From Macrostomum hystrix (Eukaryota; Platyhelminthes; Macrostomidae), in assembly GCA_950097015.1 (NCBI GenBank), contig CATNEN010000037.1:868001-932000 (forward strand): DNA of 64,000 bases, written 5' to 3'. Positions within the stretch are counted from its first letter, which is position 1, and every line of letters starts with the position of its first letter. Positions 49,286 through 60,500 of this stretch are shown here, piece by piece. A program made the translations under genes and the position numbers. The notes under the pieces are model-generated. The model had not been told where the DNA came from. It searched no databases and saw nothing but the letters and a program-made list of their open reading frames with translations.

Positions 49286-50619
49286 ATGGGCCTCTGTCAT
49301 TGTAGAGCAGCGGACAGTGGCGAATGCAACGCCGCCGAAGACGACAATCGGGTTCAAATGACTCAGATGCTGCCAACTGGCAGCAGTGGTGTCGGCGATA
49401 ACGCAGGCGAGCTTTCGAAGGGCGAGAACATGCAACGACTGAGTGAAAGCTGCAGACAACCGTCTGTAGGGTAAGAAAAATGGTCAAGGTTGAAGATCGG
49501 TCGGAATCGGACGCAAAACTCACCGGGCGGTCATGCAATATTTACCTCCTTGATTGAGGGCCAAAACCAAAAGGCACGGTGAGACAAACACACCTGTGTG
49601 CCTACTTGAGATCTGATGTGCGTGGTTGCTTGGATTGAATGGAATGGAAGAATTGCCTCTCGCAGGCGGAATCAGGAATTAAATCGCGATTGTTTGTGCC
49701 AAATTTTGGACAAATCGTCTAGTTGAAGGGAGGTTTCCATATATGCCATGCCGTCCTCAAGAAATCACTGATACTGAACAGAGCCGATATAATTTAAAAG
49801 CTTAGGTGCTGGAGCTCTTTAACCTGCGTAAGCAAGCATGTTTTTTATGAGATTCAAAGAAATTGAAACACTTTGTGATACACTGCAGGCAGGGGGGGTC
49901 GGTGGCAGAGCGGTTAACGCGTTTGCCTCTCGCACCAAGGTCCCTAAGTTCGATTCCGCCGCGAGGCCACATTCATTTGGTGCGCAGCCGCGGAGAGAAG
50001 GCTTGAGGGCGTGTCGTGCAATTTAGGACCAACCTCAAAGGCACAATGAAGTGTACACTGTGATGAGAACGATGAACGATGAGGACGATGAGAAAGCCCG
50101 GGCAGATGTACACACCTGTGTGATCGTGTGCCTGCGTACAGTATCTGTTTGCGTGTGTACTCAGGAGTCAGCGAAACGGGCAGACTTGCCTCCTCGCTGT
50201 CTGCCGGTCTAGTGCCATCAAATTATGTGTCATTGCACACAGCCCTCCTGAAATTATTATTATTACTTATTCCTAGGCAGTTTTTTTACTCAAATAAGAA
50301 CTTAAATAATATAAAATCGCCTTTTACGATTGCCGATCGTCGAAAAGTTTGCTAAGAGAATATTGTTAACTGGCATGTTTTCAAATTCAAGACTATAATT
50401 AAATATTCTGCTTCGTACACTGTGCCTTATCACCTTTGCAGGAGCCCGCAGGCGTCTAGCAGGCGCAACTCGAGCCGCAGACCTGCGTTCCGACCAATTC
50501 CAGACAGCCTGCCGGCGGAGGTGAGGCGCGAGTTGAAGACCCTGGAAGGCATGGTCATCACCGGCTTCCTTTCGTTGGAAAAATACCAAGAGATCAGCGC
50601 CGCGATTATCGCAGCCTAG
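49286..50619 (+). CDS. Unidentified gene, two putative C-terminal exons (49286-49472 and 50443-50619)
   Basis: I do not recognise this protein. Exon one would follow the acceptor ttgcaacag and end at GTAGG|GTAAGA; exon two follows cacctttgcag and ends at TAG 50617-50619. The first exon ends in phase 2 and the second starts by completing that codon, giving PSVG-SPQASSRRNSSRRPAF. The second exon then codes a helical-looking, charged C-terminus (LPAEVRRELKTLEG, LSLEKYQEISAAIIAA). Both exons are GC-richer than their AT-rich surroundings. The intron between them holds SINE sequence. Upstream exons and a start codon were not found, so this could be a 3' end only, or a false gene; the phase match and the clean stop are the main support. 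Confidence 0.42.
49540..49640 (+). mobile_element. Fragment related to the second SINE family
   Basis: Shares ggcac(g/a)atga-like and acacacctgtgtg segments with the element at 49893-50275. It lacks a tRNA head. Confidence 0.4.
49893..50275 (+). mobile_element. tRNA-derived SINE, second family
   Basis: Head has an A-box-like ggtggcagagcggttaacgc and B-box gttcgattcc at tRNA-Leu/Ser-like spacing. A non-tRNA body with acacacctgtgtgatcgtgt follows, and the element ends near an attattattattac tract. It lies in the intron of the unidentified gene, same strand. Confidence 0.65.
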
Positions 50620-50648
50620 TGGTACGACTATCGCGGCTGAGGTGTCTC

Positions 50649-50688
50649 GAAGAATGACGCCAGGATTTTGTACTATGCGTCATTCTTC
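50649..50688 (+). other. Perfect 12-bp stem, 16-base loop hairpin
   Basis: GAAGAATGACGC at 50649-50660 pairs without mismatch with GCGTCATTCTTC at 50677-50688. It lies 30 bases after the TAG of the unidentified gene, so it would be in its 3'UTR. Not the histone stem-loop sequence. Confidence 0.8.
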
Positions 50689-50939
50689 TCGTTTCTTACT
50701 GTTGTTTTTTGAACAGCGCTTGGTCGTAAATCTTCAATGAAGACCATGGAATTGCGATTCCAGCTCAAAGACACTAGCTCGACATTGTACTGTTTTGTCG
50801 AAGTGCCGCGATCGTGACTCGGATCACGTGGTTTAACAACCAAAAATTTTCCAATTGACATTTTACAAACTGTTAACTATATGGAGAATTACTACTATAT
50901 ACCAAATACATAGAGATGTTAATTGCTTAATACGAGTTA

Positions 50940-51360
50940 TCCCTATAAAAAATTCGGCTGCTTCTTCGGCGGGTTTTTGTGCAAAATAGGAGTGGAATCT
51001 ACCAAAATCTCCCCTATCTCGCAAGAGTTAAAGAAACCACCCAGGAAGCAGCCGATGTAACCGTAAATTGTGCGGAAACCGCCGAAGAATCACCCGAACC
51101 AGTGGCCCATGGGACAACCAGAGAATTATTAACGGGCGATTCCTCGGCGGTTTCTGAGCATGGAATCTTCCGAACTGGAAGGCTCTTTGGGTGATTCCAT
51201 TTCGCCACCAAGAAGCACCGAGAAAACGCCCAGTTGGGTAGATTCTAAGTATGGAATCATCCGATTGGTATGTTTCCAGCGTTCGGCTGTTTCTTTTTCT
51301 GGAAACACCGCAGATTCCAACTGAAATCACCCAAAGAAACATCCCTATTTTTTAGCGGGA
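50940..51360. mobile_element. MITE-like element with imperfect terminal inverted repeats and TA flanks
   Basis: The ends match as inverted repeats over about 36 bases (tatccc, aaaaaat, cttcttcgg-like blocks; about 28 of 36 positions). The element is flanked by TA on both sides (50938-50939 and 51361-51362), as in Tc1/mariner-type insertions. Inside are more inverted copies of gaaaccgccgaagaatcacc-like blocks. No transposase frame. Confidence 0.6.
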
Positions 51361-51361
51361 T

Positions 51362-51845
51362 AGTCGCCATAATCTGGGATAAGAAAGAAGTTAAATTGCA
51401 AAAATCTTGATTTCTTCAAGAAATTCATATACAAGAAAAACTATACTCCCTAAGAGAACATTTCAACATATAATTAGGTACCAAATATTGAATGCGGAGA
51501 ATTATGCGCGTATTAGCGTACTAGCCGACACTATTGTAGACCTAGGGGCACTAATGACTTTCTAAATTCCTAAATGACAGGAAGCACATGAAGTAGACAA
51601 TTCACTCAGTCACACCACACTGAATGCAATATAATGAATAGAATCTGGCCAGGTCGACACGGCGTATAGAATAATTAGGCAGCAGAAAGCAAACACTTTG
51701 TCGGCTAATAAGCCAGAAAACGGCTAGGCTTTCGCTGAGAAAAACTCACTTCGACCAGTAAATTGCGGCTTTGAACTTTTATTGTAGCGAAAGTTACTCT
51801 AAAGTAGTATGCTAATAGATCTAAGCAGTGCTTACATATTGAAGA
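51362..51845. other. Spacer, possible MRPS5 3' end
   Basis: AT-rich, no coding region. A minus-strand AATAAA (51778-51783) could end the MRPS5 transcript; the 3'UTR would then contain the following minisatellite. Confidence 0.4.
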
Positions 51846-51849
51846 ACAA

Positions 51850-52325
51850 GCAGCTGCGATTCTAGATACCGCTTCTGCTGCGATTCCAGATACCGCTTCT
51901 GCTGCGATTCCAGATACCGCTTCTGCTGCGATTCTAGATACCGCTTCTGCTGCGATTCCAGATACCGCTTCTGCTGCGATTCTAGATACCGCTTCAGCTG
52001 CGATTCTAGATACCGCTTCTGCTGCGATTCTAGATACCGCTTCTGCTGCGATTCTAGATACCGCTTCTGCTGCGATTCTAGATACCGCTTCTGCTGCGAT
52101 TCTAGATACCGCTTCTGCTGCGATTCTAGATACCGCTTCTGCTGCGATTCCAGATACCGCTTCTGCTGCGATTCTAGATACCGCTTCTGCTGCGATTCTA
52201 GATACCGCTTCTGCTGCGATTCCAGATACCGCTTCTGCTGCGATTCTAGATACCGCTTCTGCTGCGATTCTAGATACCGCTTCTGCTGCGATTCTAGCTA
52301 CAGTTGCTGCTTCGATTCTAGCTAG
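51850..52325. repeat. Minisatellite, 24-bp unit, about 20 copies, downstream of MRPS5
   Basis: Core gctgcgattctagataccgc then ttct; the only common variant is tctag/tccag. It begins about 140 bases past the MRPS5 stop and may be transcribed in its 3'UTR. Confidence 0.95.
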
Positions 52326-52468
52326 AATTTATATATTGACCGCTACGATAAAAAACATTTGCACACATAGCCATATGATTAGATTAAAAAGGCTTTTTTG
52401 ACAATTAGGTCTACAAAGATTTTAAAAGGCTAATGAAGCTAAGGTGCTTTGCAATAAGGTCAGAAAAT

Positions 52469-54511
52469 TCAGTCCGCCTTGGCCTCGCGTCCAACATGGC
52501 AGCTCTGGCTCAAACCCAGCATGCCGGGCAGGAATTTTGGGGGCGGCTGCGACACCTCCGGCCTCAGGTCGCTCAGCATGCAGCGCTCGCGAAATGCCGC
52601 CTCCTGGTTGCGAAATTTGGCCCGCTCGTGACGCCGCTTGCGCTGGCCGAAACCCTTTAGGTAGGCTGGCGGCGGCCGCGGCTTTAGCTGAAGCACCTGG
52701 CCGCCCATGTAGTAGCTGGTCAGGTCACGAAGCCTTTCAGCGTCGCCATCGTCGTTGTCCTCGTTCTCCTGAGGATCGTTGTCGCGCACTCGTCCGTCGG
52801 ACGGCGAGGCTAAGACACGAGGCCGGTCGCCAACAAACTCGACAACATGCAGGCGCTCCCTGTCCGCCAGCTGTTGGAAGGACTCTTGCTGGCGTAGGAT
52901 ACGAAAGAAGGCGCGCATGATGGCCTGGTAGTTGACGCTGCCCTCCACCTGCAATTGGTGAACATTGACTGAGCTGATTGATCGATATCAATCGATTGCA
53001 TTAACAAAATATCGATTAAACTGACAAGATATCGATCGGACAGACAAAATATCGATTAAACTGACAAGATATCGATTAAACTGACAAGATATCGATTAAA
53101 CTGACAAGATATCGATTAAACTGACAACATATCGATTAAACTGACAAGATATCGATTAAACTGACAAGACATCGATCGGACAGACAAGATATCGATTAAA
53201 TTGACAAGATATCGATTGGACTGACAAGATATCGATCGGACAGACAAGATATCGATTGAACTGACAAGATATCGATTAAATTGACAAGATATCGATCGGA
53301 CTGACAAGATATCGATTGGACTGACAAGATATCGATTGGACTGACAAGATATCGATTGGACTGACAAGATATCGATCGGACTGACAAGATATCGATTGGA
53401 CTGACAAGATATCGATTGGACTGACAAGATATCGATCGGACAGACAAGATATCGATTGGACTGACAAGATATCGATTGGACTGACAAGATATCGATTAAA
53501 TTGGAAAGATATCGATCGGACAGACCAGATATCGCTGACTTGGATATCTGAGTAAGTCTCAGATACTAGGACTCTTTGAGCAGGCAAACCAGAGCTTCGA
53601 GCATGTCCTACCTTGGCATACAGATCCTCTATGCCTAGCACTCGGCAGACCTCCCGAATCAGCCGATGGCAGCGCAGGCCGTAGCCGGGCTCCTTCGGCA
53701 GTGCCACCACGCTGGTAGCCTTGTGCTTGGCATAGGCCGGATGCCACAGGGTCCTGCCGCCGTCGCGTAAATCGAAGAACTCCAACCGTTGGCCAGCCCT
53801 ACTATTGGCCTTGCGTAGGGCAACATTTCTATTTGGAGACTTGCTGACAGCGTAGCCAGCCAAGCCACGCTTGTTGCCAGTAACCACCATGGCAGAGAAG
53901 CTCGGATAGCGGCCAAATGTGGCCGTCATATGCGACACCATGCGGAATTCGACAATGCGCGACTCGAAACCGTCAAATGAATAATCCAGCACCGGCAGCG
54001 GCGCATCGATCTTCTGGCCGCCCATTTGGCCGCCCGACCATCCGCGCAGCAGGGGCGGCAGCTTTGGTCGGCCTCGCTTCCTGCCCTGCTTATTGCGCAT
54101 GTCGATAATCCTCGCATTGTAGGCTTCCAAGTTCAGCGAACCCTGCTCCGGCCGTTTCAATAAGCCTCGCTCGTCAGTCATGCGACCTTGCAGCACAGGT
54201 ATGACCAGGTCCTGCTTGTTCATGCCGATTCTCTGGCCCCGATTAAGATCAATGCGCGGCCGCGTCACTCTCCGTTTGCCTCGGCTGCGCTTTTTCTTCT
54301 GGCCCGGGGCGCCCGTGACGCCAATCCAGAGCCGGTCGGAGCTGTAGATGTTCTGAGAGAACACGCTGCCGTAGCTTGCCCGCGGCTGCTGCTGCTGCAG
54401 CGGCCTACAGCTGAGTAGAGGCGACGGGGACCAGGCAGGCGAATGCGGCGCGTGAACACAGGAGGCGCGACGCGCCAAACTGCTCACCACTGTACTCAGG
54501 GAGCGCAGCAT
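52469..54511 (-). CDS. MRPS5: Mitochondrial small ribosomal subunit protein uS5m, 459 residues
   Basis: Structural protein of the mitochondrial small ribosomal subunit. Two exons, 53612-54511 and 52469-52948, join in phase 0 to give DLYAKVEGSVN, which fits the conserved S5 sequence. The start ATG at 54511 is followed by MLRSLSTVVSSLARRAS, an Arg/Ser-rich presequence suited to mitochondrial import. The S5 N-terminal domain is at about residues 180-245 (FESRIVEFRMVSHMTATFGR, VVTGNKRGLAGYA) and the C-terminal domain follows (GYGLRCHRLIREVCRVLGI). The second exon continues with QQLADRERLHVVEF, as in animal MRPS5, and an acidic, low-complexity segment. Length is close to animal orthologues. The intron is largely a 20-bp minisatellite. 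Confidence 0.94.
53000..53530. repeat. Minisatellite, 20-bp unit, about 26 copies, MRPS5 intron
   Basis: Core ctgacaagatatcgattgga with aaa/gga and gatt/gatc variants; fills most of intron 52949-53611. Every unit carries the overlapping palindromes GATATC and ATCGAT. Confidence 0.95.
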
Positions 54512-54769
54512 CTGATGCTCTCAGAGAATTTTCTATATTGCGACCTAAAATAATTATAAACTGTCCCTTCTGAAAGGAGGAGGACAACGCTGCTAGTTAT
54601 AAAAACAATAACCACATTTTACTAGCAAACTCTATGCCCTAGTAAGTTTAAAGGGCGAAGACTTCACAATAGTAAACTTTATTTAAAAAACTATATACTT
54701 TTGTAAGCTCACTTTGAACTGTGCTTCATGAATCTTTGGAATTGGAACCCTCGACACTTTTTTCTGGAT

Positions 54770-56330
54770 CCAAACTCTCTACTTCCTCAGGATCTGAACT
54801 CTCTACTTCCTCAGGATCTGAACCCTCTACTTCCTCAGGATATGAGCCCTCTACTTCCTCAGGATCTGAGCCCTCTACTTCCTCAGGATCTGAGCCCTCT
54901 ACTTCCTCAGGATCTGAACCCTCTACTTCCTCAGGATCTGAACCCTCTACTTCCTCAGGATCTGAGCCCTCTACTTCCTCAGGATCTGAGCCCTCTACTT
55001 CCTCAGGATCTGAACCCTCTACTTCCTCGGGATCTGAGCCCTCTACTTCCTCGGGATCTGAACCCTCTACTTCCTCAGGATCTGAACCCTCTACTTCCTC
55101 AGGATCTGAACCCTCTACTTCCTCAGGATCTGAGCCCTCTACTTCCTCAGGATCTGAGCCCTCTACTTCCTCAGGATCTGAACCCTCTACTTCCTCAGGA
55201 TCTGAACCCTCTACTTCCTCAGGATCTGGACCCTCTACTTCCTCAGGATCTGAACCCTCTACTTCCTCAGGATCTGAACCCTCTACTTCCTCAGGATCTG
55301 AGCCCTCTACTTCCTCAGGATCTGAGCCCTCTACTTCCTCAGGATCTGAACCCTCTACTTCCTCAGGATCTGAACCCTCTACTTCCTCAGGATCTGAACC
55401 CTCTACTTCCTCAGGATCTGAGCCCTCTACTTCCTCAGGATCTGAAGCCTCTACTTCTTCAGGATCTGAGCCCTCTACTTCCTCAGGATCTGAACCCTCT
55501 ACTTCCTCAGGATCAGAACCCTCTACTTCCTCAGGATCTGGACCCTCTACTTCCTCAGGATCTGAACCCTCTACTTCCTCAGGATCTGAACCCTCTACTT
55601 CCTCAGGATCTGAGCCCTCTACTTCCTCAGGATCTGAACCCTCTACTTCCTCAGGATCTGAGCCCTCTACTTCCTCAGGATCTGAGCCCTCTACTTCCTC
55701 AGGATCTGAACCCTCTACTTCCTCAGGATCTGAACCCTCTACTTCCTCAGGATCTGAACCCTCTACTTCCTCAGGATCTGAGCCCTCTACTTCCTCAGGA
55801 TCTGAGCCCTCTACTTCCTCAGGATCTGAACCCTCTACTTCCTCAGGATCTGAACCCTCTACTTCCTCAGGATCTGAACCCTCTACTTCCTCAGGATCTG
55901 AGCCCTCTACTTCCTCAGGATCTGAGCCCTCTACTTCCTCAGGATCTGAACCCTCTACTTCCTCAGGATCTGGACCCTCTACTTCCTCAGGATCTGAGCC
56001 CTCTACTTCCTCAGGATCTGAACCCTCTACTTCCTCAGGATCTGAGCCCTCTACTTCCTCAGGATCTGAGCCCTCTACTTCCTCAGGATCTGAACCCTCT
56101 ACTTCCTCAGGATCTGAACCCTCTACTTCCTCAGGATCTGAACCCTCTACTTCCTCAGGATCTGAGCCCTCTACTTCCTCAGGATCTGAACCCTCTACTT
56201 CCTCAGGATCTGAACCCTCTACTTCCTCAGGATCTGAGCCCTCTACTTCCTCAGGATCTGAACCCTCTACTTCCTCAGGATCTGAACACTACTTCCTCAG
56301 GATCTGAACCCTCTACTTCCTCAGAATATA
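54770..56330. repeat. Minisatellite, 24-bp unit, about 64 copies, between MRPS5 and PPP2R5
   Basis: Core ctctacttcctcaggatctg then aacc, agcc or gacc. Because 24 is a multiple of three, two plus-strand frames stay open: SGSEPSTS repeated (54721-56307) and DLNPLLPQ repeated (54728-56368). No upstream ATG in the first frame, a 2-base deletion breaks it near 56283, and no splice sites or conserved flanks were found. It starts about 260 bases upstream of the MRPS5 ATG. I call it a repeat, not a gene, with some doubt. Confidence 0.9.
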
Positions 56331-57280
56331 AGTGTCATTCCAACCCAGGATCTGTAGTTTCGGGATGAAAGCTAAATTATTTTGACGATATGAACAATCC
56401 TAGGATAACAGTGGTTTACAGAAATAGGCAGTCTGTGAGCTGTTACGCACTAACGGGACATTTTAAAGTACTAAAGAAAAATGATCGCAATGAATAAATT
56501 TAAAGCAATTGCTGACAGGTGTCGATTAAAAGGGGCAAGAAAAATAGAAAATGTGAGAACTTATCTAAACAATTTTCTATTTAGCAACGGCGCTACCAAT
56601 GACGCGAAGAAATATACAGTCAAATTGAGGGCGCCAAACTTTACTAGTCAGACAGACCAGAATGGACAAGTGAGATCGGGGTTATGGGCAATTAAGGATT
56701 ATCGTGACACTATTTACATGCCGATTAGGGTATGTCAGGTAGATTAAATAGACAAAATCAGACTGGGCAAATCAAACCAAATCGAATGATAAAACAAAGC
56801 TATTGAAAATCGTTGCCTTCTAAATACAATATTTCAACTAGAGGGAGGGTTCCGCATTTCTAATTGTAAATCTAGGATCTCCTAACTATAAATATCTGTT
56901 TCGCGCTTCAAAATAACTACCAACTGGTTTGGAACAACATCGATAATCACAACACGTGCTTTCTGATGTAAATAAAACTTATATTAAATTGAAGGGTTTA
57001 ATCTGCTTTTTCAATTATCCTTAAGCCATTCGTTAAGCTAAGCTACTTGTAAGCTACTTACTAGATAGTAGTTTGTTCGCATTTTACTCGTATTATCGGA
57101 ACATAATTCTATGGGTTAGAAAATCCATCAAAATGATTGCCAATAGAATCCATTGGCTAACGCTAACGGGAGATCCTTTTCCAGTAAAATGTATTTAACA
57201 ACATTTCCGTGAACTATACTACTTTCGGCATATGATAAGGGTGGGAAAAAAAGTTTTAATCTGAAGAGCAAGAACAAAAA
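56331..57280. other. Gene-less spacer
   Basis: AT-rich. An 88-codon plus-strand frame (56481-56747, MIAMNKFKAIADRCRLKG...) has no recognised motif and is not called as a gene. Confidence 0.5.
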
Positions 57281-57282
57281 AG

Positions 57283-57288
57283 TTTATT
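57283..57288 (-). promoter_or_regulatory. Polyadenylation signal AATAAA of the PPP2R5 gene
   Basis: AATAAA on the minus strand about 240 bases after the stop codon at 57525. Confidence 0.5.
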
Positions 57289-57524
57289 AATATATATAGC
57301 AAATTTTTTTCATATTAGAATACACGAGTAATACAAAAGATTGCTTGGTTAAGATGGCAAGTTAAGAGGAATAAGATAAAATAAGAAATATTAATCGCTA
57401 ACTATAGCAATCAGGAAACAGATTTGCATTTTTTAAACCACGCCAAAAATTTTGTCCTTTGAAGGCTGGTGTTATGTATGCAAATGGACAGAAATGTTAA
57501 AGCTAGAACTGCAGTTGTTTCCAA

Positions 57525-60500
57525 TTACTTGATTTGAAGTTCGTCGAATTTTTTTAGTAAATCGTCCCGATCTTTATCTCGCTTTCGCTCCCTGAAATGT
57601 TGGGATGCAAGCGAGCGCTGTGAAAACTGTGGATTATATTATATTGATTATAATAGATAGTGTTTTTCACTAGGTGGAGAGAATATACAGGTGGAGACAG
57701 TAGAGACAGGTGGAGAGAGAAGAGACAGGTGGAGACAGAAGGGACAGGTGGAGACAGAAGGGACAGGTGGAGACAGAAGGGACAGGTGGAGACAGAAGAG
57801 ACAGGTGGAGACAGAAGGGACAGGTGGACACAGAAGGGACAGGTGGAGACAGAAGGGACAGGTGGAGACAGAAGGGACATGTGGAGACAGAAGGGACAGG
57901 TGGAGAGAGAAGAGACAGGTGGAGACAGAAGGGACAGGTGGAGACAGAAGGGACAGGTGGAGAGAGAAGAGACAGGTGGAGACAGAAGGGACAGGTGGAG
58001 AGAGAAGAGACAGGTGGAGACAGAAGGGACAGGTGGAGAGAGAAGAGACAGGTGGAGACAGAAGGGACAGATGGAGACAGAAGGGACAGGTGGAGAGAGA
58101 AGGGACAGGTGGAGACAGAAGGGACAGGTGGAGAGAGAAGAGACAAGTGGAGACAGAAGGGACAGGTGGAGACAGAAGGGACAGGTGGAGACAGAAGGGA
58201 CAGGTGGAGACAGAAGGGACAGGTGGAGAGAGAAGGGACAGGTGGAGAGAGAAGAGACAGGTGGAGACAGAAGGGACAGGTGGAGACAGAAGGGACAGGT
58301 GGAGACAGAAGGGACAGGTGGAGACAGAAGGGACAGGTGGAGACAGAAGGGACAGGTGGAGACAGAAGGGACAGGTGGAGACAGAAGGGACAGGTGGAGA
58401 CAGAGGAGACAGGTGGAGACAGAAGGGACAGGTGGAGACAGAAGGGACAGGTGGAGAGACAGAGGAGACAGGTGGAGACAGAGGAGACAGGTGGAGACAG
58501 AAGGGACAGGTGGAGAGACAGAGGAGACAGGTGGAGACAGAGGAGACAGGTGGAGACAGAAGGGACAGGTGGAGACAGAAGGGACAGGTGGAGAGACAGA
58601 GGAGACAGGTGGAGACAGAGGAGACAGGTGGAGACAGGAGGGACAGGTGGAGACAGAAGGGACAGGTGGAGACAGAAGGGACAGGTGGAGACAGAAGGGA
58701 CAGGTGGAGACAGGAGGGACAGGTGGAGAGACAGTGGAGACAGATATGCAAGACAGACTAAGGTTGCAACTAAAATCGGAACAGATTATTTGCAGAACAC
58801 AACTCAGGCGATAAAAAATCTAGTTTTACTTAGTTTACACAGCAAAACGGAAAAGCTACACGACAATTAATATGATAACGACTCACTTTTGTCTCTCAGC
58901 CTTGTAAGCATTAGTGAGATCGTCAAATAGTTTCGTATTCATCTCCATAAAGCCTTTGAGCACATTATAGACCAATGCTACAATGGTCTGGTTCCAGTGC
59001 TCTCGAGAGATCTTATACAGGGCCGGGAATAGGATCGGCATTAGTACTTCGTTGTTTTCCTCTATTAGTGACATAATGTATTCGTTGTTCCAGTAGAACA
59101 GGGAACGCTCCGCAACCTAGGCGTGAAAAAAATGTGCACTTTTAGATCTGTCAAACACAATTATTGTAAAAACCGTGCATCTATATGACAAAATAATAAT
59201 GTAAACAATACTCAAAGATAGCATTTAGGGAATGTTAAAAGACATTCATCTAAAGAAACTTACAGCCCCGCCTAAGGGAAACTTACAGCCTCCATCTAGG
59301 GAAACCTACAGCCTCCATCTAGGGAACCTACAGACTTCATCTAGGAAAATTTACAGCCTTAATCAAGGAACATTTACAGCCTTGATCAAGGAACATCTAC
59401 AACCTCCATCTAGGAAAACGCACAGTCTCCATCTAGGGAAATCTACAGCCTCCATCTAGGGAAACTAACAGCCTCCATATAGGGAAATTTACAGCCTCCA
59501 TCTAGGGAGATCTACAGCCTCCATCTAGGGAAACTAACAGCCTCCATCTAGGAAGATGCACAGCCTCCATCTAGGAAGATGCACAGCCTCCATCTAGGAA
59601 GATGCACAGCCTCCATCTAGGAAGATGCACAGCCTCCATCTAGGAAGATGCACAGCCTCCATCTAGGAAGATGCACAGCCTCCATCTAGGAAGATGCACA
59701 GTCTCCATCTAGGAAAATTTACAGCCTTGATCAAGGAACATTTACAGTCTCCATCTAGGGAAACTAACAGCCTCCATCTAGGGAAATCTACAGCCTCCAT
59801 CTAGGGAAATCTACAACCTGCATCTAGGGAAATCTACAGCCTCCATCTAGGGAAACTAATAGCCTCCATCTAGGGAAACTAACAGCCTCCATCTAGGGAA
59901 ACTAACAGCCTCCATCTAGGGAAACTAACAGCCTCCATCTAGGGAAACTAACAGCCTCCATCTAGGGAAACTAACAGCCTCCATCTAGGGAAACTAACAG
60001 CCTCCATCTAGGGAAACTAACAGCCTCCATCTAGGGAAACTAACAGCCTCCATCTAGGGAAACTAACAGCCTCCATCTAGGGAAACTAACAGCCTCCATC
60101 TAGGGAAACTAACAGCCTCCATCTAGGGAAACTAACAGCCTCCATCTAGGGAAACTAACAGCCTCCATCTAGGGAAACTAACAGCCCCCATATAGGGAAA
60201 CTTAAAGAGCCAGAATTCGTGAGTATATTTAGGAATTAAAAAATTTCCTACTTACTTGAAAGTGAGAACTGCTTACAGACCGGGCAATCTGACGGAACAG
60301 CGGACGCATGATCTTCTCAAACTGAGCTGGCTCAATAACATCCAGAATCTCTTCAATTTCGCCCAGATACATCACCTCTTTGGCGCTGACAGTCCTAGGC
60401 CAGAATTTGAGCAGTCCCAGCACGACCTGCTCGGTCAGGGTGGAGTCCTTCTCCAGGAACTGAACCACACAGTAAGCCAGCTGTGCGTGAAACATGCCCA

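Noticed and set aside
53276-53611. C-terminal extension of MRPS5 reading through the 20-bp array
   Set aside because: A good donor (GTAGGA at 53611) ends the first exon, and the second exon at 52948 restores the conserved YAKVEGS sequence.
57648-58870. Five overlapping open frames of 158-386 codons
   Set aside because: A 19-bp repeat that cycles through all frames without stops; located in the PPP2R5 last intron.
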